Shown in pieces: positions 44,497 to 54,385 of a DNA stretch of 64,000 bases. The translations under genes and the position numbers were made by a program. Every line of letters begins with the position of its first letter. Position 1 is the first letter of the stretch. The notes below the pieces were generated by a model. The model was not told the origin of the DNA and did not search any database. It saw nothing but the letters and a program-made list of their open reading frames with translations. This DNA comes from Providencia alcalifaciens. GTDB taxonomy: Bacteria > Pseudomonadota > Gammaproteobacteria > Enterobacterales > Enterobacteriaceae. The stretch is taken from positions 124,001 to 188,000 of the forward strand of contig NZ_OU659204.1 of NCBI RefSeq assembly GCF_915403165.1, given 5' to 3'.

Positions 44497-45105
44497 CTAA
44501 GGTTTGATTGGCTGTTTTTGTTGGCTCCAAACACGATAAGCAAAAGCAGCGCCTATTAACCCTAAGTAAATAATCGGCTCAGGCGTTAGGGTTTTTAATG
44601 ACAAAGTATAGTGGCAAAGAGCGAGTAATAGCGTTGGGTAAAGCAGCATGTGAATTCTTTTCCACCATACGCCTAGGCTCATTCGTATACGGTTGAACGA
44701 ACTCACTGCCATCAAAAATAAGCATAGCCAAGCCGTGGTGCCAATCACTAAGTAGACCCGCGAAAAAACCTCCTCGAAAAAGAGTGATAAATTATTGACG
44801 CCAATCTCCAGTAATAAATAGCTACTCAAATGCAGTACAGCCCAGAAAAAACACCATAATCCCAGTAATTTTCGTATCTGAAACAGCGTGGTAAATCGCA
44901 ATAATTTAGCGATAACAGGGATTAGTGCGATAACGACGAGCAAACGCAAAGTGGCTATTCCCGTAAAATGTTGGATGTCTTTAGCGGGATCAGCACCAAG
45001 TCTCTGGGTATCAATTAAAAAAATCAGCCATATCAAAGGAAGCAGAGCAATAAGATGAAAGCCTCCTTTGGTTAATCTCACTACTAGCCTGTTTTCTTGG
45101 GGCAT
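44497..45105 (-). CDS. msrQ: methionine sulfoxide reductase heme-binding membrane subunit MsrQ
   Basis: The 202-residue protein has about six transmembrane helices and belongs to the YedZ/MsrQ family, with heme-ligand histidines in HFTGIATLRL, WAVLHLSSYLLLEIG and WWKRIHMLLYPTLLLALCHY. It passes electrons from the quinone pool or flavin reductase to MsrP. Its start overlaps the msrP stop (TAATG), so translation is coupled. Confidence 0.95.
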   Translation of the reverse strand: MPQENRLVVRLTKGGFHLIALLPLIWLIFLIDTQRLGADPAKDIQHFTGIATLRLLVVIALIPVIAKLLRFTTLFQIRKLLGLWCFFWAVLHLSSYLLLEIGVNNLSLFFEEVFSRVYLVIGTTAWLCLFLMAVSSFNRIRMSLGVWWKRIHMLLYPTLLLALCHYTLSLKTLTPEPIIYLGLIGAAFAYRVWSQQKQPIKP

Positions 45106-46112
45106 TAGAAGTATCTCCGCAAGTCCATCCCCTGATACAAGTTTGCGACTTGGTCACCATATCCATTAAACAGCAAAGTAGGCTGCCGGGTTACCTGACC
45201 TAAACCTCCTGCACCAATAAAACGTTCGGTCGCTTGTGACCAACGAGGATGATCAACTTGCGGGTTCACATTGGCAAAAAAACCATATTCACTGGGCGCG
45301 GATAGGTTCCATGTAGTATCTGGCATCTGCTCGGTTAGGCGAATTTTGACGATAGACTTAATCCCTTTAAAACCATATTTCCAAGGAACGACCAAGCGGA
45401 TCGGTGCGCCATTTTGATTGGGTAATGTTTTTCCATATACGCCAGTGGCAAGTAAGGTTAGCGGATTCATAGCCTCATCTAAACGCAGTCCTTCAACATA
45501 GGGATAAGGCAAGCCACCGCCGATATAACGGCTTTTTTGTCCCGGCATTTGTTCGGGAGCATAACGAGTTTCAAAGGCGACATATTTGGCTTTGCTGGTA
45601 GGTTCCACCAATGCCAATAATTTGGCTAACGGAAAACCCACCCAAGGAATAACCATCGACCAAGCTTCGACGCAGCGCATGCGATAGATACGCTCCTCTA
45701 GGGGAAATTTGGTGTTGATATCATCTAAATTAAGGGTCAAAGGACGATTCACTTCCCCCTCAATGGTGACCGTCCATTCGTCGGTAATGAGGGTATGCGC
45801 GTTTTCAGCTGGGTCAGATTTCCCTAGCCCAAACTCATAAAAGTTATTATAGCCAGTCACTTTATCTTCAGGTGTCAGGGTTAACGATGACTGAAACTCA
45901 TCAGGCTGAATAAATGTCAGTGCTTTTCTTGGCGCTGAGGGCGTTGCTGGTGCATCGTCACTTAGCCAAGAAAATAAGCCCGCATTTGCTGTCGCTGCAA
46001 CGGTTAAACCTGCCGCCCCCAGACCTAAGGCTTTGAGTAGCTGCCGGCGCTTCATAAAAAAAATGGATTCATCCGTGATTTGAGATCCAGGGATTTTAGG
46101 TAACTTTTTCAT
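45105..46112 (-). CDS. msrP: periplasmic methionine sulfoxide reductase catalytic subunit MsrP
   Basis: A 335-residue molybdopterin enzyme that repairs oxidised methionines of periplasmic proteins. Twin-arginine signal [10 protein letters not shown] at residues 21-30; the molybdenum-ligand Cys is in [15 protein letters not shown]; further family blocks are [20 protein letters not shown] and [18 protein letters not shown] 46112 has GGAGCGC in front and is preferred to the ATG at 46124. A 28-bp palindrome resembling a CusR/HprR box lies 67 bases upstream. Confidence 0.96.
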   Translation of the reverse strand: MKKLPKIPGSQITDESIFFMKRRQLLKALGLGAAGLTVAATANAGLFSWLSDDAPATPSAPRKALTFIQPDEFQSSLTLTPEDKVTGYNNFYEFGLGKSDPAENAHTLITDEWTVTIEGEVNRPLTLNLDDINTKFPLEERIYRMRCVEAWSMVIPWVGFPLAKLLALVEPTSKAKYVAFETRYAPEQMPGQKSRYIGGGLPYPYVEGLRLDEAMNPLTLLATGVYGKTLPNQNGAPIRLVVPWKYGFKGIKSIVKIRLTEQMPDTTWNLSAPSEYGFFANVNPQVDHPRWSQATERFIGAGGLGQVTRQPTLLFNGYGDQVANLYQGMDLRRYF

Positions 46113-46178
46113 TGTGCGCTCCATGGCAAAAAGAAGAATGAAATCAGTTATACCGAATGCGTGATAAAAGTGGCTGAC

Positions 46179-46206
46179 AGTAAGATGACAAATTTGTCAT
46201 CTTACT
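46179..46206. promoter_or_regulatory. 28-bp perfect palindrome, likely CusR/HprR-type box of msrPQ
   Basis: The half-site AGTAAGATGACAAA is followed directly by its exact reverse complement. The core (AAGATGACAA-AT-TTGTCATCTT) differs from the known E. coli CusR box AAAATGACAANNTTGTCATTTT by one base per arm. It lies between the hprS stop and the msrP start, at the expected promoter distance, so HprR (encoded just upstream) is the likely binder. Assignment to HprR rather than another copper-responsive regulator is inference. Confidence 0.8.
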
Positions 46207-46221
46207 TAATTGTAGGAAATT

Positions 46222-47583
46222 TTAGACAGTAGGAAACGTTAGAGTCATGGTGCTGGTACCTGACTCGTGTTCAAAACTAACCGAACCGCCATGCAGTTCA
46301 ATAATCGCTTTGACAATCGCCAGTCCTAACCCAGTTCCCTCTGTGGTTCTGGCATTATCTCCGCGCCAAAAACGAGTGAAAATTTCCGCGCTATTTTGTA
46401 GCAGTTCCCCTTGGTTAGTGATGCGGATTTCTCGTTGCTGGGGAAGATCAACGATTTGGGTGACCACGCGAGTGTTTGGGTGAGAGTATTTAATCGCATT
46501 AGCGATAACATTCATGAATACACGGCTGAGTAATACCGGGTCAGCATCAAGTGTGAGGGTTGAAGGCTCACAATAAAGCGTAATCTGCTTCTCTTCTGCA
46601 TAAGCTGAAAATAGCTCATAAACATCATTCACTAATCCTGAGACTGAGAGACTTTCTCGATTTAACGTAATGTTTTTATTTTCAGCACGAGCAATAAATA
46701 ACGTGCTTTGGATCATCTGTGCCAGCTTATCGAGCTCTTCAATATTGCTAATGATGACCTCTTCATATTCGCTCACATTGCGGGAACGCTGGAGCGTAAT
46801 TTCATTTTGCACTCGAATGGCATTAATGGGCGTTCTTAGCTCATGCGCTAAGTCATCAGCGAACTGGGTTAGTTTAACAAAGTCATGTTTTAGCCGCTGG
46901 CGCATGGTATTCATTGATTCGCCCAGCTCTTTTAACTCTTGTGGAAGCTGATCAATATCGATCGGATCATTTAGCGCATGAACGTTTGTTTTGATCGTGA
47001 TCTGGCTCAGCGATTGAATATCGGAGAGCCCTTTTTTCAGCAACCACAAACTCAGTAATCCCATTAGCAGTATTGAAAGGGCAGATACCAGCACGCTTTG
47101 GGTTAAATATTGGGTTAATACCCCGCTGCGGTCGACGGAGACTTTACCGAGCACCACATGGAGCTGCCCTAATGGTGAGTTCATCGCGAAATAAACGGCG
47201 GAGATGGGAATGCTTTGTGCGGTTTGCCAATGGTTGATTGCATGGATATTGAGTTGCTCAAGGTTAACTAGCCGCAGTGGTTGGGTATCCAGAAGTTCGC
47301 TGTTAGTCGCGACGAGTATGTGCCCACTCGCATCAGAAATTTGGATCAAATCTTGGCGCATATCCATCATGCTTTGGAAATACATCGGCAGCGTTTTGAT
47401 ATCGATGCCACCCGAAATTAACTTAGCGAGCTGCTCCGCACGGTTCACGAGTAAATTATTGTCTTGTTCAGACAGCTCATTCTTCAGCGAGTGATACAAA
47501 ACCCATGTCACGACGCCAGCATTAGCGACCATCAGAATGATAAACAGGGAAATAAGTTTAAAGCGTAGCGACTTTTTTTTCAT
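46222..47583 (-). CDS. hprS: sensor histidine kinase, HprS/CusS type
   Basis: The 453-residue membrane kinase (E. coli HprS is 452) has transmembrane helices near residues 12-33 and 160-183, a periplasmic sensor region between them, a HAMP segment, the phosphoacceptor motif DDLAHELRTPINAIRVQNE, the N-box NVIANAIKYSHP, and the GTGLGLAIVKAIIELHGG ATP-lid region. It belongs to the heavy-metal/oxidative sensor group. Context, next to msrPQ, points to HprS (YedV), which senses hypochlorous acid or hydrogen peroxide. The start overlaps the hprR stop by 4 bases. Confidence 0.8.
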   Translation of the reverse strand: MKKKSLRFKLISLFIILMVANAGVVTWVLYHSLKNELSEQDNNLLVNRAEQLAKLISGGIDIKTLPMYFQSMMDMRQDLIQISDASGHILVATNSELLDTQPLRLVNLEQLNIHAINHWQTAQSIPISAVYFAMNSPLGQLHVVLGKVSVDRSGVLTQYLTQSVLVSALSILLMGLLSLWLLKKGLSDIQSLSQITIKTNVHALNDPIDIDQLPQELKELGESMNTMRQRLKHDFVKLTQFADDLAHELRTPINAIRVQNEITLQRSRNVSEYEEVIISNIEELDKLAQMIQSTLFIARAENKNITLNRESLSVSGLVNDVYELFSAYAEEKQITLYCEPSTLTLDADPVLLSRVFMNVIANAIKYSHPNTRVVTQIVDLPQQREIRITNQGELLQNSAEIFTRFWRGDNARTTEGTGLGLAIVKAIIELHGGSVSFEHESGTSTMTLTFPTV

Positions 47584-48251
47584 TCTATTGGCCTATTTAA
47601 GCGGTACCCCATACCTCGAATGGTTTCGATAAGTTTAACTTCAAACTCATCATCAATTTTCTTTCTCAATCGACGGATGGCAACATCGATGATATTGGTA
47701 TCACTGTCAAAATCGATACCCCAAACTTCACTGGCAATTAAGGTTCTAGGTAAAATTTCATCGCTATGCAGCACGAAAAACAGCAATAAAGAAAACTCTT
47801 GGCGGGTTAAGATGATTTTCTTTCCTCCGCGTTCAACATCATGACGGGTTAGATCGATTTTTAAATCTGCAATAGTCATGATTGTTGAGGTTGGCTGATT
47901 CACTTTGAGTTGGTTTTTAACGCGCGCTAATAATTCAGAAAACGAAAATGGTTTCACAAGGTAGTCATTGGCACCGAGCTCTAAACCTTTAATACGATCA
48001 TCTACGGCATCCCGCGCGGTGAGGCAAATAACGGGAATGCTTTTTGCGGTGCGTAAGATTTTTAAAATATCCCAGCCACTCATACCCGGCAGCATGATAT
48101 CGAGAATAACCAATTGATAATTGTTTTCTAAAGCAAAGTAGAGTCCATCACGACCATCATTAGCGACATCCACTAGAAAGCCCGCTTCTTCTAAGCCATT
48201 TTTAACCCAACCTTGGGTTTTAAGGTGATCTTCAATTAATAGTATTCTCAT
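47580..48251 (-). CDS. hprR: OmpR-family response regulator, HprR/CusR type
   Basis: The 223-residue protein, the same length as E. coli HprR, has a receiver domain with the phosphorylated Asp in LVILDIMLPGMSGW (about residue 51), Lys in YLVKPFSF, and a C-terminal winged helix ending VAIRRLRKKIDDE...LIETIRGMGYRL. It should be phosphorylated by the kinase encoded next and activate msrPQ through the palindrome at 46179-46206. The recognition of a CusR-like box is consistent with its family. Confidence 0.82.
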   Translation of the reverse strand: MRILLIEDHLKTQGWVKNGLEEAGFLVDVANDGRDGLYFALENNYQLVILDIMLPGMSGWDILKILRTAKSIPVICLTARDAVDDRIKGLELGANDYLVKPFSFSELLARVKNQLKVNQPTSTIMTIADLKIDLTRHDVERGGKKIILTRQEFSLLLFFVLHSDEILPRTLIASEVWGIDFDSDTNIIDVAIRRLRKKIDDEFEVKLIETIRGMGYRLNRPIE

Positions 48252-48369
48252 GGAAACCCAGCAATCGTTTGATTTGACTTAATTCATCTTAAAGAAACTT
48301 TTACTGTAAAGAAACAGTCTGGGGTTTAGCAATAAAAATGAGGTAAATGAAGATATTTCAGAGGAGAGA

Positions 48370-48413
48370 AGCACGGGGTACTCATTGATTACAGACTCAA
48401 CAAACCCCGTGCT
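48370..48413 (-). terminator. candidate terminator of codBA
   Basis: AGCACGGGGT pairs perfectly with ACCCCGTGCT around a 24-base loop, 10 bases after the codA stop. The sequence after it on the minus strand is TTCTCTCC, a poor T-run. Confidence 0.5.
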
Positions 48414-48423
48414 GGGGTAAAAC

Positions 48424-49722
48424 TTAATTCTCGCTATGTGGCTGATAACCGTAACGAATCGTTTCGACATCGTCGAGTTGAATTTGGGTCACGGTTGGCT
48501 GCGTAGTGGCAATCACGCGGCCATCACGGATGGAATAGCGCACAGGCACTTGGCGACGTACTGCATCAAAACCATTTTCAGCAGGCAGGATCAGCAGGCT
48601 TGCGCGTTTCCCTTCATCGATACCGTAGTTTTGTAAATTCAACGTTTTCGCGCTGTGTTCAGTAATAAGCTTCAGACCATCATTAATCTGACCATAGCCC
48701 ATCAATTGGCAAACATGCAATCCCATATGCAGCACTTGCAGCATATTTGCGGTACCCAGTGGATACCACGGGTCGAACACATCGTCGTGACCGAAGCAGA
48801 CATTAATATTGGCGGCGAGCATTTCCTTCACGCGGGTGATCCCACGACGCTTTGGATAAGTATCGAAACGACCTTGTAAGTGAATGTTCACTAACGGGTT
48901 GGCGACGAAGTTAATCCCTGACATTTTCAGCAGACGGAATAAACGTGAAGCATAAGCACCGTTGTAAGAATGCATTGCCGTTGTATGGCTGGCGGTAACG
49001 CGTGCGCCCATATTTTCACGGTGAGCAAGGGCGGCAACGGTTTCGACAAAGCGTGACTGTTCATCATCAATTTCATCACAGTGAACATCGATTAAACGGT
49101 CATATTTTTGTGCCAGTGCAAAGGTCTTGTGCAGGGATTCCACACCATATTCACGGGTGAATTCAAAGTGTGGGATGGCCCCGACCACATCCGCCCCTAA
49201 ACACAGCGCTTCTTCTAATAGCGCTTCGCCGTTTGGATAGGACATGATCCCCTCTTGTGGGAAAGCAACGATCTGCATATCCACCCAAGGCGCTACTTCT
49301 TTTTTCACTTCCAGCATCGCTTTCAGTGCCGTTAAAGTGGCATCGGAAACGTCAACGTGGGTACGAACATGTTGAATGCCATTAGCAATCTGCCACTTTA
49401 GCGTTTGCCAAGCGCGCTGCTTCACATCGTCATGGGTCAGTGTCGCTTTACGTTCTGCCCAGCGTTCAATTCCTTCAAACAAAGTGCCAGACTGGTTCCA
49501 ATTTGGCTGCCCAGCGGTTTGTGTTGTGTCCAAATGAATATGCGGTTCCACAAACGGTGGAATGGCTAAGCCGCCTTCACCATCAAGGCTGTTGGCTAAT
49601 ACTTCACCAGCAGGCTGCGGAACGATAGCTTTAATTTGTTGATTTTCAATATCGATTCGCCACAGACCTTCACGCTCAGGTAAACGGACATTGTGGATAT
49701 GTTGAATATGTTGATTAAGCAC
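48424..49722 (-). CDS. codA: cytosine deaminase CodA
   Basis: A 432-residue amidohydrolase nearly identical in its core to E. coli CodA. Metal ligands are in [16 protein letters not shown], the HFEFTREYG segment, [16 protein letters not shown] and the aspartate of [15 protein letters not shown]. It converts cytosine to uracil and ammonia in the cytoplasm for pyrimidine salvage and nitrogen supply. The start overlaps the codB stop by 8 bases. It is the second gene of codBA. Confidence 0.97.
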   Translation of the reverse strand: MLNQHIQHIHNVRLPEREGLWRIDIENQQIKAIVPQPAGEVLANSLDGEGGLAIPPFVEPHIHLDTTQTAGQPNWNQSGTLFEGIERWAERKATLTHDDVKQRAWQTLKWQIANGIQHVRTHVDVSDATLTALKAMLEVKKEVAPWVDMQIVAFPQEGIMSYPNGEALLEEALCLGADVVGAIPHFEFTREYGVESLHKTFALAQKYDRLIDVHCDEIDDEQSRFVETVAALAHRENMGARVTASHTTAMHSYNGAYASRLFRLLKMSGINFVANPLVNIHLQGRFDTYPKRRGITRVKEMLAANINVCFGHDDVFDPWYPLGTANMLQVLHMGLHVCQLMGYGQINDGLKLITEHSAKTLNLQNYGIDEGKRASLLILPAENGFDAVRRQVPVRYSIRDGRVIATTQPTVTQIQLDDVETIRYGYQPHSEN

Positions 49723-50962
49723 GGGTCATCTCCGAATTAGTGGCGCGTACGCGATTCAATAGTGGATTCAGGATGGCGTAGCAGATAGCGCCACCAAGCA
49801 CTGCGTTAACAGGGACAATTCCCGGCAGCCAATGTCCTGCGGCAACACCCGCAGCCACGGCGATTAACGCACTGATATTCACATCGCGCATTTTGCTCAT
49901 GTCAAAAGTGGCATAGCGATGACGATACATTAAGTAATCCGCAATGATAATGCCACCAATCGGTGGAATGGCTGCGGATAAGAAGGTCAGCCAGCTAACA
50001 AAGTTGTTGTACAGCCACAGTGCGCAGAGTGTGCCCACTAAGCCGTTGATAATAGATAACGTCTTGCTGGATAAGCCCGTAATGTTGGCGAACCCTAAGC
50101 CAGAAGCGTACAGTGCATTGTCGTTGGTTGTCCAAATGTTCAAACCAAGAACGATAATTGCAGGTAAGAGTAATCCTTGCGCGATCATCACGTCGGAGAT
50201 ATCCGCCATGCCCAAGGAAGCTGCGCCCGCCGCACCAAAGATAAACATCAGTGAGTTGCCTAAGAAGAACGCCACAATCGCTACCAGTACCGCGATTTTC
50301 GGCTTACGCCCGAAGCGTACAAAGTCAGCGGTTAAGGTTCCTGCGCTGACAAACGAGCCGACGACCATCGCCAGTGCGAGGTTGAAATCGATAGGTTGTT
50401 CTGGTTTTACCATTTGCAGTGCGCTTAGACCACCGGCATCAGTGACGGCAAGATACACGGAGTAGCTTCCTAAGATAGCAATGGCAGGGACGGCGACAAT
50501 GGACAGCACGGTTAACGCGGAGATACCGAAGAACACGGTGACGGTCATCAAAATACCGGAAATACCAATCAGCAAGTTAATATCCCAGCCCGTTGCTTTC
50601 CCGACGGGAATGGCGAACATGGCAACGCCGACGCCGAACCAGCCGACTTGTGTACCGCCAAGTAAGAAAGAGGGGAGCCAAGAGCCGCGAATACCGAAAG
50701 AATAACGAGCAAGAAGGTGGGTTGTTAAGCCTGTTTTAGAACCGATAAAACCAAGGAAGGCGGTGTAGACACCAAGAATAAGATTACCAATGAGAACTGC
50801 GAGGAAGAAATCGTTGAAACTAAGACCGGTACCGAGAGCACCTCCGGTCCACATGCTGGCGGAAAAGAACGTTAAACCCAGCATTACAAAGGTTAATGCG
50901 AGCCCGCCTTTTCTTGCGGATATGGGTACTGGCTCATGACTATAATTTTTATCACCGGACAC
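49715..50962 (-). CDS. codB: cytosine permease CodB
   Basis: A 415-residue membrane transporter of the NCS1 family with about twelve helices, matching E. coli Cod[57 protein letters not shown]. It imports cytosine. The start codon is GTG at 50962 with an excellent AGGAGG 5-6 bases upstream. A candidate PurR operator lies about 65 bases before it. Confidence 0.97.
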   Translation of the reverse strand: MSGDKNYSHEPVPISARKGGLALTFVMLGLTFFSASMWTGGALGTGLSFNDFFLAVLIGNLILGVYTAFLGFIGSKTGLTTHLLARYSFGIRGSWLPSFLLGGTQVGWFGVGVAMFAIPVGKATGWDINLLIGISGILMTVTVFFGISALTVLSIVAVPAIAILGSYSVYLAVTDAGGLSALQMVKPEQPIDFNLALAMVVGSFVSAGTLTADFVRFGRKPKIAVLVAIVAFFLGNSLMFIFGAAGAASLGMADISDVMIAQGLLLPAIIVLGLNIWTTNDNALYASGLGFANITGLSSKTLSIINGLVGTLCALWLYNNFVSWLTFLSAAIPPIGGIIIADYLMYRHRYATFDMSKMRDVNISALIAVAAGVAAGHWLPGIVPVNAVLGGAICYAILNPLLNRVRATNSEMTRA

Positions 50963-51762
50963 AATTGCCTCCTGTCTCTATTCTCTGGCCAAAAAAATCT
51001 GACGAATTCTATAGCCGTAAAAATAAAAAGCAAACGGTTTCGCACATGCTTAAAAAGAATTAATGAATTGTGTTTTTGATCATTTTTTATTCTAGTCTGT
51101 CGCGTAACTGGAAAGGACGTGAGACGTTAAAAAGCCTGATAGGGTGAGATAAAATCACGCTGTAAATCAGTGGTCAAAACAGCTAATGATACAAACAAAA
51201 AACGTGAAATTAAGATAAAAAACTTCCGAATGTGTGGGTATCAATGGTTCGTTTTTTTTATTTATATTTATTCAATAAAATGTAATGTTTAGACAGTTTT
51301 TAATATTTTATTTATTATTACGCATTTAAATTGTTGATTGGAATTTATTGCTAATTTTTTTGAGTAAAACATGATTTCAATCTAAATGAGAATCTATATT
51401 TATAAATCTAATTATTTACGTAATTTAATATTTAATCATTTAATAATTAAAGGGTGAAAAAAGAGTTTCAATATTACCAAAATGATAACAACGTTAATTT
51501 TATATTCATTTTGACGGAGTTTAATGTTTCTTTATGGTTTATCATGATTATGTTTTTAAAGGATATTTTTAATTTTTAATGATTTGTTTATAGTAAACAT
51601 CGCACTGATCACAAAATGGCGGTTAATTTCCAGATAGGGAATGAAAATTGATATCCCTCAATTAAATAAAACAATTAAAGTTCACAATGAATTACCAATT
51701 AAAAATTCATTCTTTTCTTTATTTGTTCTATCTATTTCTCCAGGGAATAAAAGAGGTCAGTC
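50963..51762. other. 800-bp divergent regulatory region between codB and the DcuC-type gene
   Basis: No gene is supported. The left part carries the codB ribosome binding site and a PurR-like operator. The rest is AT-rich, with long A/T runs between 51240 and 51560, and must include the promoter of the transporter/amidohydrolase pair starting at 51763. Confidence 0.6.
51028..51043. promoter_or_regulatory. candidate PurR operator upstream of codB
   Basis: AAGCAAACGGTTTCGC matches 12 of 16 positions of the palindromic PurR consensus ACGCAAACGTTTGCGT, including the central CG. On the minus strand it is GCGAAACCGTTTGCTT, close to the operator of E. coli codB, which PurR is known to repress. PurR itself is not in the window. 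Confidence 0.6.
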
Positions 51763-53037
51763 ATGATAATACAAATTATCGCGGCACTAATTATCGTTGC
51801 TACAATTTATCTTTTAATTAAAAAATATGAAACTCGGATGGTATTAATTGCTGCGGGGCTAGTACTTTGTATTATTAGTCTTGTACCAATGGATGCCTTA
51901 AATGCATTTAGCGAGCGCATGGTTTCGGCTCCGCTGATCCAAGCCATTTGTTCCAGTATGGGTTTTGCTTATGTCATGAAATACACCAAGTGCGATAAAC
52001 ACTTAGTGCTGGTGCTATCTCGTGTTCTGACTCGACTGGGTTTTTTCCTGATCCCCGCGGCAGTCGTGTTGACTTTCTTTATTAATATCGCGATCCCTTC
52101 TGCGGCCGGATGTGCCGCTGCGGTTGGTGCGACATTGATTCCGTTACTGATTGCTGCGCGTATTCACCCAGCTATTGCTGGTGGTGCCGTGCTGTGCGGT
52201 ACGATAGGTTCTATGCTGAGTCCTGGGTTGTCACATAACCCCTTTGTGGCGCAGATGTCGAACATGAGTATTGTTGACTTAATTGCTCGCCACGGGCCAT
52301 ATAGCTTAGCGGTTGGGGGCATTGCTGCAGTTTCCTTAGCAGTAGTGGCTTTAGTGAAAAAAGAGTACAACATGAAAGCGGCTGTTGAAGTGAATGGCAC
52401 CGCAGGTACAGAACAAAATGTGGCGGCGGAGCAACCAAATTACCTTTATGCAACAGCCCCGTTTATTCCATTGATTCTATTAATTTTGCCATTTATGGAT
52501 GCGCTGAAAGCGTATCAAATCAGTGTGCCAGCCGCGATGCTCATCGGGGCAATCTATGCGTTAGTCATCACGCGTACTAACCCTTCAACCATTACCAAAG
52601 AGTTCTTTAAAGGAATGGGGAATGCCTATGGGGATGTGCTTGGGATCATCATCGCTGCCGCCGTTTTTTCTGCGGGCCTCAAAGCATCTGGTTTAATTGA
52701 TTCCTTTATTGGTTTTCTGATCCACTCCCCTGAATTTGCACGTTGGGGGGGGACATTGGGCCCATTCTTGATGGGAATTATCACGGGTTCAGGTGATGCG
52801 GCCGCGTTTGCTTTCAACGAAACAGTGACCCCATTTGCTCAGCAATTTGGTTATGAAATTCCTGATTTGGGGATGGCTTCTGCAATTTCAGGCGCATTGG
52901 GTAGAACCATGTCACCGTTAGCAGGTGCGGCTATCGTCTGTGCAGGTTTAGCTAATGTGAACCCGATGGAAATTGTGAAGCGTACTGCGCCCGGCATGAT
53001 TGTTGGGGTGATTTTCATTGCGCTCATCATGCTTTAA
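51763..53037 (+). CDS. DcuC-family anion transporter
   Basis: The 424-residue protein has eleven to twelve hydrophobic helices and the DcuC-family signatures: NIAIPSAAGCAAAVGATLIP in the first half, and TGSGDAAAFAFNETVTP and GRTMSPLAGAAIVCAGLANVNP in the second. DcuC itself exchanges C4-dicarboxylates anaerobically, but the next gene 15 bases downstream encodes an M20 amidohydrolase, suggesting that this paralog imports the hydrolase substrate. AGAGG precedes the ATG. Confidence 0.88.
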   Translation: MIIQIIAALIIVATIYLLIKKYETRMVLIAAGLVLCIISLVPMDALNAFSERMVSAPLIQAICSSMGFAYVMKYTKCDKHLVLVLSRVLTRLGFFLIPAAVVLTFFINIAIPSAAGCAAAVGATLIPLLIAARIHPAIAGGAVLCGTIGSMLSPGLSHNPFVAQMSNMSIVDLIARHGPYSLAVGGIAAVSLAVVALVKKEYNMKAAVEVNGTAGTEQNVAAEQPNYLYATAPFIPLILLILPFMDALKAYQISVPAAMLIGAIYALVITRTNPSTITKEFFKGMGNAYGDVLGIIIAAAVFSAGLKASGLIDSFIGFLIHSPEFARWGGTLGPFLMGIITGSGDAAAFAFNETVTPFAQQFGYEIPDLGMASAISGALGRTMSPLAGAAIVCAGLANVNPMEIVKRTAPGMIVGVIFIALIML

Positions 53038-53052
53038 TTTTAAGGAGATAAC

Positions 53053-54318
53053 ATGTCAAACATTACATTAGAACAACTGACTCAATGGCGTCGTGAATTC
53101 CATCAATATCCTGAAATTGGTTGGTCTGAGTTTTTAACCACAGCAAAAATCGTTGAAGAACTGCGTCGTTTAAACTTGGACGTTAAAGTGGGTCCACAGG
53201 TAATCAATCCTGAATATGCCTTTGGACGCCAACAAAAAGTGGTTGATAAAGGTTTAGCGGTAGCGAGAAAGCACCAAGTTGATGAAAATCTGTTGGCCGA
53301 AATGCAGGAGCTGACAGGGTGCGTTGCCATTTTTGATAGCGGCAAAGCGGGACCGACAGTCGCACTGCGTTTTGACATTGACTGTGTCGGTGTGACAGAA
53401 AGTACCGATGAAACTCATCGACCAAAAAATGATAATTTTAGCTCTTGTCATCCCGGCGAAATGCATGCGTGTGGCCATGATGGGCATATCGCGATTGGTT
53501 TAGCAGTCGCGCATTGGCTAGTGGCCAATAAAGAGAGCTTATCTGGCAAAGTGAAATTGTTATTCCAACCTGCGGAAGAAGGCGTTCGTGGCGCGAGAGC
53601 GATGGCAGAAAGTGGTATTGTGGATGATGTGGATTATTTCTTAGGGGCGCACTTAGGGTTCATTGCCAATAGTGGTGAAATTGTGATTAACCCAACCCAT
53701 TTCCTCTGTACAACAAAACTGGATTTTCGTTTCAAAGGCGCACCATCCCACGCGGGAGCGGAGCCTGAATTAGGACGTAATGCGCTAGCAGGCGCTTGTC
53801 ATGCCACAACGCAAATGTTGGGAATTTCAAGACACGGTAAAGGAATGTCGCGCATTAACGTTGGGGTACTGAATGCAGGTGAAGGGCGAAACGTGACGCC
53901 ATCCTATGCTCAAATGCAGATAGAAGTCCGCGGTGAAAATGAAGAGATTAACCGCTTTATGAGCGAAAATGCGATTCGCATGGCCGAAGGCTCTGCACAC
54001 AGCTTCCAGCTAGAAATGGAAAGTGAAGTGATGGGTGAAGCGGTTGATTTAACCAATGACCAAGAGCTGATTGATACCTTGGCAAGTGTGGTAGGGAAAC
54101 ATGCTGAATTAACAGCGATTGCAACTCGCCCATTTGGCGGTAGCGAAGATGCCACTATCTTGGCAAAACGCGTTCAGCGTCATGGGGGGAAATCTTTGTA
54201 TTTTGTTGTCGGTGCAGATAGAACCGCAGGGCATCACCAAGCTAATTTTGATTTTGATGAAAAACAGATGTTAACAGCCTATCAGCTGTATACCGGATGT
54301 TTGGTGTCATTAATGTAA
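53053..54318 (+). CDS. M20 family amidohydrolase, AbgA-like
   Basis: A 421-residue M20D metallopeptidase-like hydrolase. It shows WRREFHQYPEIGWSEF at the N-terminus, metal-binding HACGHDGHIAIG and FQPAEEGVRGA, and GAHLGFIANSGE. These match aminobenzoyl-glutamate/indole-acetyl-amino-acid type amidohydrolases, which cleave N-acyl amino acids; AbgA is the closest named relative by motif. AAGGAGAT sits 5 bases before the ATG. It forms an operon with the transporter gene. The substrate is unknown. Confidence 0.88.
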   Translation: MSNITLEQLTQWRREFHQYPEIGWSEFLTTAKIVEELRRLNLDVKVGPQVINPEYAFGRQQKVVDKGLAVARKHQVDENLLAEMQELTGCVAIFDSGKAGPTVALRFDIDCVGVTESTDETHRPKNDNFSSCHPGEMHACGHDGHIAIGLAVAHWLVANKESLSGKVKLLFQPAEEGVRGARAMAESGIVDDVDYFLGAHLGFIANSGEIVINPTHFLCTTKLDFRFKGAPSHAGAEPELGRNALAGACHATTQMLGISRHGKGMSRINVGVLNAGEGRNVTPSYAQMQIEVRGENEEINRFMSENAIRMAEGSAHSFQLEMESEVMGEAVDLTNDQELIDTLASVVGKHAELTAIATRPFGGSEDATILAKRVQRHGGKSLYFVVGADRTAGHHQANFDFDEKQMLTAYQLYTGCLVSLM

Positions 54319-54332
54319 TTGTTGGTGATAGG

Positions 54333-54371
54333 AAAAAGCCGCTGAGAGAGCAATCTCCCAGCGGCTTTTTT
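54333..54371. terminator. bidirectional terminator between two convergent M20 genes
   Basis: A perfect 12-bp stem (AAAAAGCCGCTG and complement) with AAAAA on the left and TTTTTT on the right serves both the plus-strand operon ending at 54318 and the minus-strand gene ending at 54386. Confidence 0.93.
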
Positions 54372-54385
54372 CACTTTGCTAAGAA

